Below are positions 38,443 to 52,138 of a DNA stretch of 64,000 nucleotides, piece by piece. Source of the stretch: Utricularia gibba (Eukaryota; Streptophyta; Magnoliopsida; Lamiales; Lentibulariaceae); contig CM007990.1 in NCBI GenBank assembly GCA_002189035.1, positions 744,001 to 808,000 of the forward strand. Reading direction: 5' to 3'. The notes beneath the pieces are model-generated. The model ran no database searches and was not told the DNA's origin. It worked only from the letters and a program-made list of their open reading frames with translations. The first letter of the stretch is position 1. Each line of letters opens with the position of its first letter. The position numbers were made by a program, and so were the translations under genes.

Positions 38443-39273
38443 TCAGAAGGGAGGCCGGTTTCCGAGTCCCCAGTAGGGTTCCGGCCCAGCAGGAGAGGAG
38501 GAAGTCGGCAACTCAGCCCCCATCACGAAGATGGGATCAACCATGAGCTGTTGCCCTCCTTGTTGTCCCATCATGAGGGCGGCGTTTTGATCGTCCTCCA
38601 ATGGCAGCCTCTCATACGACACGTGCCCGAAGGAAGCAGCGATTATCAGAACCGGCCCAGAAGCCACCAGCGGTCCGACGACGACGCCCCCCATCACTTG
38701 GCCTTGTCCGCCGGACAAGTAAACGGATAAACTCGACGCTGAAGCCGGAGCCGGCGGAGGTAGAAAGGAACCTGAAAGCGACAGAATCTCGAATTTTCCG
38801 TTCAAAGTCATGAGGGAGCCAGGTGAACTCGGCTGCCGGATCGTGATGTTAGCCACGGTTCCGTTACCGGTGAGAACACAGACGCCGCGTTGACGTCTGG
38901 TGGCGAAGTCGGAGATGCTTTCTTGGATGTCGTAGCCGTCGGCGACCTCCATTACGTGGGGTCTGAGCGCGTTGCCGCTGTCGCTACTGATTACTATAGG
39001 GGGTTTCGGCTTGTTCTTGGAGCCCGCGGGGCGCCCGCGTGGGCGGCGGGTGGCATCAGACGCCCCAAGAGAAGACGCTTGCTCTTGCAGCTCCCCTTCA
39101 CCGGCGCCGCCACCGTAATCCTCGTAGTCCCGATCGCGCTTCGCAGAGCGGTAGGGGTTCCTGTTTTGCTCATCCACAGGATGGATCTGAAAGATCCGCT
39201 GGTGAAGCTGAAAGTCACGTGACAGGAACGGCGGCGGGACGGAACGTCCCTGAGCAGCCGCAAGCTGATCCAT
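38443..39273 (-). CDS. AHL22: AT-hook motif nuclear-localized (AHL) protein, clade A
   Basis: A single uninterrupted frame of 276 aa, as expected for the intronless AHL clade. Residues 77-82 (RPRGRP) with the following [10 protein letters not shown] tail form a type I AT-hook that binds the minor groove of AT-rich DNA. The PPC/DUF296 domain runs from about residue 105 to 235 ([48 protein letters not shown]). The core motif is GKFEIL (159-164), where most AHL proteins have GRFEIL. AHL proteins form trimers through the PPC domain, recruit chromatin factors and repress growth and flowering genes. The position beside the BIG2 gene matches AHL22 (At2g45430) or AHL18 (At3g60870) as I recall them; the sequence alone does not separate them. 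Confidence 0.9.
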   Translation of the reverse strand: MDQLAAAQGRSVPPPFLSRDFQLHQRIFQIHPVDEQNRNPYRSAKRDRDYEDYGGGAGEGELQEQASSLGASDATRRPRGRPAGSKNKPKPPIVISSDSGNALRPHVMEVADGYDIQESISDFATRRQRGVCVLTGNGTVANITIRQPSSPGSLMTLNGKFEILSLSGSFLPPPAPASASSLSVYLSGGQGQVMGGVVVGPLVASGPVLIIAASFGHVSYERLPLEDDQNAALMMGQQGGQQLMVDPIFVMGAELPTSSSPAGPEPYWGLGNRPPF

Positions 39274-41289
39274 TTACAAAACAAAACCCTATATCAAGCC
39301 CCAACTGAATCTCCCTCAAGCAGATGAACCAATCAACAGTTCCTTGACACTGAACCACCAAACTACATCGTTTCAACTTGCGAACATTCCCAGCAGATTC
39401 CTCCCAAAAGCAAGCAACACAACAGACACTTGGGGAAGAAATTGGAGAGCGTGTCTGAGTCTGGTTTGGGTTCTAGAAGACGAAGTTCTGTGAACTGAGG
39501 CACGAAGCAAAGAAGTAGTACGTGGGGTAGCTAGGTTTTGCTTCCACACTGGCTCTTGGCCCCCCACACGCACCGAGCCCCCCTTAACGCCTGCCCCAAC
39601 CATATCTTTCCCCCATATCTGTCAACTAACACCTATTTTAAGCTTAACCCCACGTTATCCTTCCAAAATTCAAAAGAAAACTAGACACAGAACATTACTG
39701 CAAGCTACTGAGCTTCCAAGCTCTGCAACATGAGCAAATCACTCTTAGGTCAGTTCTCTGTTTAACCAAAACAAACCTTGTACGCAAGGGTGTGACTGTC
39801 CTGAGCGAAATATAGCACCTTTGATCGCATATCAGACTAGTCATTAGATCATCCAACAACTGGTAATCTGAAACGACGCAATGTTTATCTTTCCCATTCC
39901 ACAAGTCCCTTGAAGAGGCTGATTCCAGGCCTATTTCAACATACTCAACTGCAGTACAGCGGCGGGGGGGTACTCTTTTATTATTGCCATGGATTGAAAG
40001 GGAGCTGAATCAAGGTGTGAGGGAGAGAGAAAGGGACCGAAGGGGAGGCTTTGCCGGCAAGAGGGCGCAGGGCTGGTGCTGCTGAGAGACCCCCGGGAGA
40101 CGCCCAGAAATTTACGTGGTGTTTGCAAAGAGGCCCTGTCGTTTTGTGGTTGAATGCCGCTGCAGCTGCCCATCGGAAAACGCCCCCTCCGGCTCCACAT
40201 GTGTTTTTAGTCAAACTAACCCGCTATTTTACTCATAACCTAAACCCCCATGTTTTCAGCATCATGTATTTATCTATCAAATAAGACGACCAATTTTTAC
40301 ATATATGATAGTCAATTTGAAGCATACGATATTTAAAAAATTATGCACCTTTTTAAAAATTTATCATATAGTTGTACGTATTTAAATAATTAAAAATATA
40401 TTAATTACTTATTTTCTTTAATGGGTGCTTGGAGGTAAAAAGGGCGAAGTAGGGGGGTCAAAATGCAAAAGCAACATTCAGACCTCTCCGGTGCACGTGC
40501 GCGCATTAGGGCTGTAATTGCTCATTTGGCAGCTCTAACTCCGAGGACGACAGGGCACTGTAATTTTTTTAAATAAAAATATTAATATACAGCGGAGGGA
40601 AGAAGCCGCAGTTAAAAAAAAAGGGGGGAAACCTGTCACCGGAAATCAATTTGACGTTGAAACGGGAGATGATGAGGCGATGATTTCCGGTCACATCACG
40701 CCCTCTGGCGGCGAACTGCAATCCAATCCCAATGGACCACCAGCGCACCCTCGGTTGTCGACCTGCACCCACACCACACGGAAAAGCAGCAGTAACAAGT
40801 ACGTTTCCGTGTGATCGACGGCGATTACGAGGGTTTGGAATCATTCCAGGTCCTCTCTCATCTCAAATACGTCGGATCGGAGACAAGACAGGGAAGGCGA
40901 ACGAATGAATGGCGATCCATCCCACGCCATTATTGGAGCAGGATCGCGGTCGCGATCGCGACGGGGCGGTGGATGATGAAGTAAAGAGATCGAGCCCAGG
41001 GGATCGCTGCTGCTTTCAATGCAATTTACTGGCGGGGCTCCGACATCGCCAACACTGTTGGACACCGACAACTCCCTTCTCCTGCCGGGTGCTCGCCGAT
41101 CACTTCTACGTCTTCCTCCCATCGTCGGCCCTTTTTTTGTATGCAATTTCGTCAGGGTTGTTGGAGCTGCTTATCTGTCTCAAATGAAGACAAAGAGTGT
41201 GTGCATCCATGCAAAAAAAGGGGGCAAGAAACCTATTCAAGGTAATAATAGACTTGATGGAAACAAACATGGGAGGGGATAAATGATGA
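39274..41289. other. AHL upstream region and BIG2 3' flank
   Basis: About 2 kb without a convincing gene. 39274-40000 is the probable AHL promoter and leader. 39960-40220 is GC-rich with a short G run (39963-39969). 40280-40450 is AT-rich. 40600-41280 is moderately GC-rich and contains only chance frames on both strands; the last part is BIG2 3'-UTR. Confidence 0.5.
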
Positions 41290-44200
41290 TCAGCAGCAGG
41301 AGCGTAGCAAAACCGGGCCGACGGAGGAGCGGAGCATGTCGCTGAGGGCTTGCTGCACCTCGGTGGATCCGTGCTCGCAGCTAATGAGGCTTGAGAACAA
41401 GGGAAACAGGCGGGGAAGGTTCTTCTCGAATGAGGATTCCGCTACGGAGCATATGGCCTGAAGGGTGGCGACGATGAGGGGAGCTCGCGTGGCCAGTTCA
41501 CGCCGTCGTCCTGAACCTAGAGGGATCCTCCAGTGGAGCTGGTGGTCGCCGGGGGGGCCGCCGGATGCGGCCTCGATGTAGTTTTGTAGCACCTCTTGGC
41601 AGAGGGTAACCAGGGACGACTCCACTTCCAATTCATGGTAGCTGGAGGGGGGTCTATCAAGAACAATGTTCTGCAAGAATGTGAGGCAGACCTGGTAGGA
41701 TTCGTTCTCCAGGCGAAGAAGAGGAGGATCCTGCATCTGTGTCATCGACCCCAGTTCCTGCAACTTCGAGCGCACTGCGACATCGGTGTTTATTCTGTGA
41801 ACATGAACTGCCACGTCGTGGACCGCATCGAACATGATGACAATGTTTTTAACTGATAGCTGATGTCTGTACATGGTGTAGATCTCCATCACAGCCTGCC
41901 ATATCACATGAGAAAAGATGGTATGAGAAGAGACTCGGAAACATCCTGATGTGCAGGACTGTGAAGAGTTTCAAACGAAAATGGATGTCGAAAAGGCGAA
42001 AACAGAGAATACAAAGTGAGAGTGAACCACACCTGTATTAGCAGCAGTTGAACAGCCGCTCGGCACTTGACATCTGATACAGCATCATATATTCGCTGTC
42101 TCATGTCGCTCTCTGAAACGCCGTTTTGGGTGATGGTCTGATTGGAGTTGTCATGGTACTCTTCAGCAGAATCTTCCCGTGACCAGTTTCTACCATCCGC
42201 ATCAAGGAGGAAGGAGAAATCAGGAAGGGTTTCAGAAGCCGCTTCTTTGAGGGAAGATACTACATCGAACCATTTGTCTTCAGTGAACATCTCTCCTGCG
42301 CTGCTCATCAACCGAACAAAAGCAGCGATCCCAATACCAGCAAGACTTTGGTGAGGTCGCTTGATGAAACTGACTAACAACATCAACACTTTCTTCAGAA
42401 GAGGGTTGACGGTATTATAGAAGTTGACGAAAAGATCTACGACCAGCTGCAAGGCCAATGTGCAGGTTTCATATAGCCATGCATCTTGATCGAGATCCTC
42501 AGTGTCACTACTGGGCATGCGCCTCGGGAGTCACTTGATGGATCGATGGCTCGCCGAGCATCATCAAAGATTCTAAAGAGGACAGACTCGAACACCTTTT
42601 CCCACAGAGCCAAGGAGAAGTGTTGGCCATAGTTTCGTAGTGTATCAAAGAGAACTTGTAGAGCTATCTTTCTTATTTCAGAACGTGGGTCAAAACTCAA
42701 CTCAGATAATCCTGTTACATTACACAAGAGAGCAAAATCATTCAAATGAGCCACAGCTATATGTAAAACATTTTTTTGCTCGATAATTACCTGCCAAGAG
42801 AGGAAACCATAAATAGAGATGATCCAGCTTTTCCACCGATTCACCATTTTCAATCCCTTTGTCTTTGAACTTGTGAGGAGACTTTGGAGACACCCTAAGA
42901 GATACGTCCTTGCCTATATCCCCTCAGCAAGTTTCAAGGCACACAGCCGAAGGAAGCCAATAGCATTAAGACTAATTTCTTTGTTGAATCTTGTGTTGGT
43001 GAATGCAATCAGACAATTCACACAATCGGTGAAAGCAGTGGTCTCCGTTTCAGTGATATATGGGAAGTAATCACGCACTATCTTCTCCATTAATTCAAAG
43101 GCTAAAAGGACGATGCTCTTATGGTCATCATAAGCAGCTGTTGTGAACACCTGTACGGAAAAGATGATTAGAATGCATGTAATTTCGTTCTAAGATAAAA
43201 GATAAGGGCAAAAAACAAAGGCGTCACAAAATTTTAAGGCATTTGGACAAAATAAGCACGAAGTATATGAAAAGTATTTGAATACCATGAACATGCTCTT
43301 CCATCCAGACTTGACATTATTCACACGGGATAGCACCATCTGAGAAACACATCTGATTATCAATTCCCTGATTTCAACAGCACTGCTCTTACGCATCACA
43401 ATTACAAAAGGCTTCATAAAATCGTTCTGGAAGTTGTAATTAGCTAACTCTTCCCTCTCCAAGAACTTCATAGATAACTGGCGTAAAGAATCCATTGCAA
43501 ATATTGCGATAGACAGGCTTCCTGAACAACCAATAGTCACAAAAAATTCAGATAGCTCTCGCCAGATTTTTGACCAGACAAGCCTAATGCGGTCCATATT
43601 GTAGTGCCTGTTTCATAAACAAATAAACTACACAAAATTACTAGTATACCTTAAGAAAGAGTACTTATAGCGGAAAGGCTTTCCAAAAAAGATGAAGAAA
43701 ACATCATGATGCAAGTAACATACGCAATCTCAACTATCTTTGTAAGGCTGAAAATGCGTGGATCAGAAGCAGATTTCAGTTCTTCCATAGACACCTTGCA
43801 AAGAGCCCTAACAAAATCAACTATAGCCTCACTATTTAGCTTTTGGCTCCGAATGAATATGCGGTCTACATCACCAACTTGTTCCAGAATGTGTAAGTTA
43901 GAAACTAAGTTATTTATCTGCTCAGGCTTAAGTGCAGCGGCAGCATTACCACCAATACCAGCGCTATCATATGAACCCCTCCTTACACCTGGTGCATTCT
44001 GAATTTTCCCAGGCCCTTTCTTTCGTAGAACAGGAAGAATATTTTGCCTGGGTTGTTTAGACTTGTCTATGTCATTTTGCGGAACTGCAAAGAACGCAGC
44101 ATCTGGAGGAGCACCTTCACCCAATAGATGCAGGTGTTCAAAGCGGGAAACACATGTTAAAATATGCTCCCATCCATCCTGCAAATAATTTCCGTCCTCA

Positions 44201-47200
44201 TCTGCGATAGTAAATATAACCTGCAGACACAAGTCACTTCTAATTAATCTACTTGGATATGCATCAGGCACACATCTAAAAATTAATCTTTACGATTAAT
44301 CAGAACAAACACATCGGAGTTGGCCACAGGAAAGTAAATCATAATAACAGAAGTCTAAAATTGGCATAAAAAGCACATAAACATTGCATGATACCTTGAT
44401 AGCATCAATATTTTTCTGTTTGATGTCAGCAGGTGAATGGAGTGATGTAAACTTCGCCAATGATGTCACAAAAGCGTCCCTGTGGGTTTTCATGGACATC
44501 GCCGCAGTAACACGGATCGCCCAACGGAAACCTTCCAAACACAAGTCTATCACAACAGCATCATCACTTTGGTCAAGAGGAACACTGAAAGCAGCAAGCA
44601 TTGGCGCCCAGCACACCTCAATCATGAATCGAAGGATTACTGTGTCCATTGCAGGGTAGAAAATTGACCTGAATATCCACATTGGCGTGGAAGACCACAA
44701 ACAATACATAAGATTCACCATTATCCTGACGAAAATTAGTATTATGTGGTACAATACATTTTCATGGCTGCATAGATATTCAATTTTGCTGCTGAATACT
44801 CGTATCATGCGCAAAAAGTGAATGATAAGATAAGTAAGACGACATTTTTGGATCACCAGGTAAATGAAGAGATGCAAACTGTACAGTTAGTCTTACTCTG
44901 ACTTGCGAGCTTTTTCTTTGAATTGCTCCTGCATGTGTCTCATGAGATTATCATTGGCCTCAATGCTGTCTTCCCCCCTCTTCCTTATAACAATGTTCAG
45001 TATGCTGTCTAAACCTAAAAGCCTTGACGAATTTACAGACTGCTTCTGTTGAATGGAGAGATTATCTTCCTTCATTTTAATTTCATTTTTTGATATTCGT
45101 TCATAAAGTGATCTTAAGTACTCATCTGGAAGATCTTTTCCATCATCAATTCCACGATTGTTCCTAATAAAATCATCAGCTTGCATCTGAACCGAAAAAC
45201 CATGAAAGAAAAAAAGCTTCCCAGTCAAGAATGATCCCACTGATAGTGTAAGGTAAACTGACCTCAGATGTAAATTCTACATAACCATGCTAAATTTATA
45301 AACATACCTTGTTCTTGACCATAGGATTGTGGGCATCGGTGTTCAGCATGATAACTGAATATGCAAGAACATAAGCGGTGTCCGCACTTGTAAAAGCCTT
45401 TGGGTTACATTTGCAGTATCTCTCGGCAAACTTTTCCATAATTCGGTCAATTTTCTGTGCCTCACCCGGCAATCTAAAGCCTTGTAGGAAAAGCCTGATT
45501 GCCTCATCCAACTCCTTGCCTTGAAAATCAAAAGAATCCACATATGCATGCATTACCTTTAGTGAGACATCATCCCTTTCACCCAGATAGTCTCCAATGA
45601 GAGTCCTACTTAGGCCAGTTGCATTTTTAAGAAAATCTGCAATTTGATCTGGAGAGTCTCCCACCTTGTTCGCGTTTATTAGAAACTCAATGCCTTTCTT
45701 TGGTTTTCGGTTAAAAAGGGAAATGCCTTCCTGCAAAATCACTTGTAATAGATTCAGATATTCATCAACCATTCCAATTCTGAAGAGATCAGATCTACTA
45801 TGCATGTAAGTAAGCAATTCCAACAAGAATGCACCTGAAGCTCAAGCTTGTAGGCACGGCGCTGTTCAAGTGTTGACACATCAGAAACTTCACTAGAGGA
45901 TTCAGAATGAGTATCTGATCCTTCTGTGGTTTCATCTGCATTCCCATTCACAAGATAAGGACTTCCAGGTTCAAAACTGTGTTCAGAAGCATCTGATTTC
46001 TTAACAAAATGAGAATCTGGAATTGGTGACTGCTTATTTATCCAGTCACTCATGGACCTCAAAATAGTGATCAAGCATCTTGTAGCTTCTAGCTTCATCG
46101 TAGCATCCTGTGGAGGTAGAAGTGTAGTAGTAGCACCCGGCGGAACCCCTTGTGCAGTTTTCAGCAGTCCATTCACCATCCTGGGAAATCGAAAAGTACA
46201 AAAATAGCTGAATATGCCACAGAAGCATGCTAAATTCATCCACATATGCATCATCCACGCACCAGTGAACTAAATGGGGAGTTCACCAATAGGAAAAATC
46301 ATACCTCTCAAACATATTGGACGCATTCACATCACAGTCATAGTTGAGGAATATATCAACTAAGATTTGTGAATCAGTGAAAAGCTTTTCCAAAAATCGA
46401 AGCACTGTCATCTTTTGTTGAAAATTTGGCTGTGCCACATTTTCAAGAACTCGGAGGATAATCATAGGAAAAAAGACACCAATTTCTGCCTTCAATCCAG
46501 CCCTAAATCTTGAGACCAAACTCATGAATATAGAGCAGGAAAGCTGAAAAACAATCATAAGTGTCGAACCACTGTTCTTCAGCAATGATAGGCATAGATA
46601 CTGCTTTATGGCATCCAAAAATCTGCAGACAATAGAATGAAAGCCAAAATTAATTGGATACAATGAAAACAAATATGCAGAAGAAACTAAACAAATCATA
46701 AAGACTAAAAAACGACTGAAAAATGAAAAAATGCAACGTATTATCAATACAATCAGGAGCACAGCTTAAAACTAGTAGAAAGAAAACACTGGTACAACCA
46801 ATAAACAAAGAAACTTTGGGGAACTCAACTACACAGCGGCAACACTAGGGTACAGCAGGACATGGAATCAGGCTGAAAACATTATAACCTTATTATCAAT
46901 GACTAATCTGCAAGTCATATTAACCTTTGGACAAGACAACACGCTATCTAACCACAGGTCTGGGACACCGTGTTCACTTGGACTGCATGATTTGCAAGAA
47001 CCCAAATCAATTCTATAAAGGAATAACGAAAATCCCATTATCAATGTAGCACTTAGCTTGACAAGACATACAACGGAAGAAAATGAAGTAAAGCATTGAC
47101 AAGCAATAGATGCTAAGTACTGCAAAAACGCTTCTGAATTTTGTCACAGAAATAATGTTTCCAACATATAAGAAGCAACCACGAAGTGCAGAATATTATA

Positions 47201-48529
47201 TTGTCCATAGTAGAACTAGTTATAGAATCATCATTGATAAAGAGAATCTAGGTCTCAGATAGTGAACAGATTCAAGAAAGATTTCAAGCCAAAAAAAATT
47301 AGAATTTAGGAACCTCTTTGATTTACCTCTCACTGGTCCTAAATATTGCCCCAGCATTCTCCAGCAGAATCTTAAGTAGCTCCAAAGCCACAATTTTCCC
47401 CCTCATAGCTTGGGGATCAGCAGAGGCATCCTTAGGTGGACTTTTCATAGAAAGCTTGCATAAAGCACGAAAGACGAGAAATGCATCCCGTTTCAACAAG
47501 TTTCCAATTTGCACCTCCGAGTCATCATCCCTTCCCCCTTCAGTATCAGCCAATTCTCCTTTCCGTCCCTCTAAAGCTGTCTTATACATGCTGATCTCCC
47601 AATACTTGGCATCCAACATATCCTTGTCTGTTGAGTCCAACAAATCAGCTGGATTTGTGCCCTCAACTGTAGAGGTCTTGGTCTCGAAAGCTCCATCATG
47701 TGCCCTAACACCTGCTGCAGCAACGCCACCAGGGGTTCCAGGGCTAAAAACTCCATCGATATCCTGCATTATCTTAGTAATAAACCCCTGAACAAAAACT
47801 GTCATGGATGCATCCGTTTCCGTCTTCTCCACTGGCTCCATCAGCTCCGCCACAACTATAGGCTGCACAGGCACAGTCGAACTATCAGCTTCCATTCTCC
47901 GGAAAACAATTACCAGCATCTGAACCAACGATGCTTTGGCAGTAGTCTGATTCACTACATTTTTACTATTCAAGTAAATATCGTAGCACGTTCTCACAAC
48001 ATTCAGAAGGCAATCGCCGTGTATTCTTAGAGAGATAGAGGTAACTGCCGAAAGAAGGGCCTTGATCACCACTAACTCCACGGTATCATCCCCAAATCCT
48101 GACATTTGCACGCAGACTCAATCAATTTGGAGAGCAATTTAGCGCCTGGACCCCCACTTGGATCAGCATCGCCATGCAAATACCCATGTGCGATCAGCTT
48201 CTGCACTGCGTCAAGGGCTGGTTCAGATACTTTGACGTAATTAGAGGAGAGAGCGTTGATCAGAGGGCTCAGAATAACTTCCGAATCGAATAATGAGAGA
48301 TCGAGTAGAACCCCAGCAACGGATGACGCATCGGGCTCCGAGTTGCCAGAGGGGGAGGTAGGCGGCGATGCAGGGGTAGGGTTTTGTTCGGGTTCGTCAG
48401 GTGTTCGATGAGAGATTTGCACTCGGCAGCGAGCTTGGAATGCTTCCGCCATGAAGCATTCTTGATAATCTTCTCAAGGGCAGGGATCAGCACTTGATTC
48501 AATCGGGAATTGGCTTCCGAAGAAGCCAT
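41290..48529 (-). CDS. BIG2: BIG2-type brefeldin A-inhibited ARF guanine nucleotide-exchange factor; four one-base frameshifts
   Basis: Eleven exons on the minus strand: 48529-47327, 46622-46305, 46180-45835, 45730-45308, 45186-44897, 44668-44395, 44220-43724, 43607-43286, 43150-42791, 42711-42033, 41895-41290. With one base restored at each of four sites the CDS is 1,774 codons, close to Arabidopsis BIG2. The N-terminal DCB and HUS regions (exons 1-2, [14 protein letters not shown]) precede the Sec7 domain (about 624-815). Sec7 holds [19 protein letters not shown] and the catalytic glutamic finger in [30 protein letters not shown] resembles the BFA-sensitive form. HDS repeats follow, including [20 protein letters not shown]. 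The protein loads GTP on ARF1 at the trans-Golgi/early endosome. Breaks lie near 48351-48355, at 48090-48093, 42920-42923 and 42536-42538. Synteny suggests At3g60860 (recalled). Confidence 0.92.
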
Positions 48530-49296
48530 CCCTGGAAACCTGAGATAATCGGAGAGTTGAAAGAAATCCTAGATCGCAAGCCACTACTCCGGAGCTAGTC
48601 TTCTACGGCGCGGCGACTCGCGGATGAAACTTCGCCGTCGTTTACCGTCGGCAGATCTAGAGCAGAAAATGGAGAGAGGAAGCCCAGTTTGACGCCCGAC
48701 CGTCGAAATGTCGAAATCCAAATGACTTTAATACCCTCCACGCAGACCAACCGATGAGCGGCATTCATCTCTAATTTTCCTAATAACTTCTTTACGGTCA
48801 ATTTACAAAAAAGCCCCTACAATGAACTACAAAATATCGGCGTTCTTACACTTACGAAAGCCGTACAATCCATGAGGATTTTTTACATTATACTTGGTAA
48901 ATTATGTCAGATATTTTTAAGGAAAATATTTAAAATTAAGAAAATTTATTTAAATATTTTTAAAAAATAAACAGGGAAAATCCAATATGTGAGATACTAC
49001 TTACTCCATATTCATTTGGTGGGCTTATTTTGAAGACAGTATTTCCACTAGTTTGGGACACTGAGTGGAAATACCTCTGCTGTGTGGTGAGATAATTGAG
49101 ACATGCTGACTGAAGGAAGTAAACACATGACACTTGTCATTGAAAACAGATCACCATGGGAATTTCAGTGCTCATAGTGTTTTGAAGAACTGAATGAAAA
49201 GGCGGTGTGAAGAATGTCTGCAGCCAAATGGAACAAAATCCTCAGCACTAGGAGAACAGACTCACTCTCTGGAACATCTGGAAATAGAAGCCCACT
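48530..49296. other. Intergenic: BIG2 promoter and RPS13 3' flank
   Basis: No gene seen. 48830-49000 is strongly AT-rich. 48530-48790 is the probable BIG2 leader and promoter. Confidence 0.6.
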
Positions 49297-50398
<1,102 letters not shown>

Positions 50399-50477
50399 GG
50401 CTACGGCAGCGGGTCACCGGTATCCTACTTACTGCTTCGGCTACGGCGGCGACGCCCTCGTCCACTCAGTGAATCCC

Positions 50478-50654
50478 AAACCCTAGAAACCTGACTAAAA
50501 AGACGAGGAAGAAGTTTTTATACGCAAAACCTGAATGGGCCTAGACATATTCGTGAGAAGGCATAAGCCCAAAACACGTATTGCCCTATGGAGGCCCAAT
50601 AATCATTTCACGGCCTCGTTACCCAATTTAGGAATTGTTACTCAATTAGGGTTT
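50478..50654 (-). promoter_or_regulatory. Telo-box and site II promoter of RPS13
   Basis: Upstream of the RPS13 ATG are AAACCCTAG at 50478-50486 (plus-strand orientation), TGGGCC at 50536-50541, AGCCCA at 50566-50571, GGCCCA at 50593-50598 and TTAGGGTTT at 50646-50654 (telo-box in gene orientation). This combination is the known signature of plant ribosomal-protein promoters. Confidence 0.7.
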
Positions 50655-50842
50655 TATTCCGTGCAAGCTCAAGATTCAGCGGACTTGTGTGAGCTAGAAT
50701 CGTTTCTGCATCGGGGGTTTTTCCGGAAGAGGATGTTTTTGCGTGGGATTTCTACGGATTTTTACTGGCATAAATTTAAGATCATCAATTTATGGATTCT
50801 ACAACGATGTGAATAATTGAGTTGTAGGGATTCTTCAGCGAA

Positions 50843-52138
50843 TCAGCTTTCTTGCTCAGCACCGTAGTATTTGAGGAACCATGAGACAAAGCTATTCAAC
50901 CCAGTGTGCAGATCAGTTGTGGGCTTGTATCCAAGTTCTTGTTGTGCCAAGCTTATGTTAGCATGAGTGAACTGCACATCTCCATTTCTGGGCAACTCTG
51001 TGATGACCCTCATGGCTTTCACATTGAGCAACTTCTCAAGAATGGTAACGAGATCGAGAACGGAGACCGGAGTCGTGTTTCCGAGGTTGTAAACACGGAA
51101 TTGAGCCGGTTTGGTTTTATTCCCTCCACTTCCAGTGCTCTTCTGAGCGGTATCCAGGGCAGCCAAGCAACCCTTCACTATGTCATCAATGTAGGTAAAA
51201 TCTCGTGCCACAGTTCCATGATTAGCTCCCTCGTATATCTGAATCTCTTTTCCCTTCAGGATGTCACGAGTGAAGAAGAAATACGCCATGTCTGGCCTTC
51301 CCCATGGTCCATACACAGTGAAAAAACGCAATGCAGTAAGTGAAAGGCCGTATATGTGGTTGTAAGTGTGTGCGATCTCCTCCCCAGCTTTCTTGCTGGC
51401 AGCGTACAGACTAGCGGGGTTATCAGTTCTGTCACCCTCAGAGAATGGCACCTTTTTGTTCAACCCATAGACTGAACTGCTTGAAGCCCAGACAATTGCA
51501 GGCTGGGGATTTGCCCTCTTGCATACTTCAAGAAGGCTGACGAAGCCAGCAATGTTGTTCCTTACATAGGATGCTGGGTTCTGCTTGGCATATCGAACTC
51601 CAGCCTGAGCAGCAAGATGCATTACATGAGTGAATGGGACTATCTTAAAGAGCGTTTCCACCAGAGGTACATCGTTGATATCACCCTCCACAATATAAAC
51701 TCCATGGCGCTCTAAAACTGCCTGTCTTGCTCGTTTCAGAGAGGGGTCGTAGTAGTTATTGAAACTGTCAATGCCCAATACCCCATCTCCTCGCCTCTTC
51801 AGGCTGATAGAGACATGGCTGCCGATGAACCCTGCAGCCCCTGTCACCAATACACAAATTCCATCCGGTGACCTGACTGTAGCAGAGTCTCGAATCACTT
51901 TTTCGAGATGTACTTCAATGGAGCTGGTTCCAAGGAGGAGCCTACTGATCGAGTTTGAAGAAGGATAGGTAGATGAGGAGGACAAATCGTATAAGAAAAC
52001 AAGTATCAATCCCAGTAGCAGAGAAGACCAAGAGGCAATGATCACAAGCCAGAAACTTGGCCTCGAGTGACCATGTAAATACTTATCCATCTTGAACCTC
52101 CCCGTTGTGCTATTCTCAATCTGCTTCCCCTTGGCCAT
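50843..52138 (-). CDS. GAE4: UDP-glucuronate 4-epimerase (GAE family)
   Basis: A single intronless frame. The ATG at 52138 gives 431 aa, the usual GAE length; the open frame runs 34 codons further up but that part is unlike the family. Residues about 29-49 are one membrane-spanning segment (FWLVIIASWSSLLLGLILVF) of a type II Golgi protein. The lumenal SDR domain has the NAD-binding TGAAGFIGSH at 99-108 and catalytic YAASK (Y245, K249) with upstream SSSSVYG. The enzyme converts UDP-glucuronate to UDP-galacturonate, the precursor of pectin. It lies upstream of RPS13 on the same strand. Subtype (GAE4, At2g45310, recalled) is suggested by synteny, not by sequence. Confidence 0.92.
   Translation of the reverse strand: MAKGKQIENSTTGRFKMDKYLHGHSRPSFWLVIIASWSSLLLGLILVFLYDLSSSSTYPSSNSISRLLLGTSSIEVHLEKVIRDSATVRSPDGICVLVTGAAGFIGSHVSISLKRRGDGVLGIDSFNNYYDPSLKRARQAVLERHGVYIVEGDINDVPLVETLFKIVPFTHVMHLAAQAGVRYAKQNPASYVRNNIAGFVSLLEVCKRANPQPAIVWASSSSVYGLNKKVPFSEGDRTDNPASLYAASKKAGEEIAHTYNHIYGLSLTALRFFTVYGPWGRPDMAYFFFTRDILKGKEIQIYEGANHGTVARDFTYIDDIVKGCLAALDTAQKSTGSGGNKTKPAQFRVYNLGNTTPVSVLDLVTILEKLLNVKAMRVITELPRNGDVQFTHANISLAQQELGYKPTTDLHTGLNSFVSWFLKYYGAEQES

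Noticed and set aside
40569-41282. Several 80-100 codon frames between AHL and BIG2
   Set aside because: Overlap on both strands, no homologous motif, and inconsistent starts.
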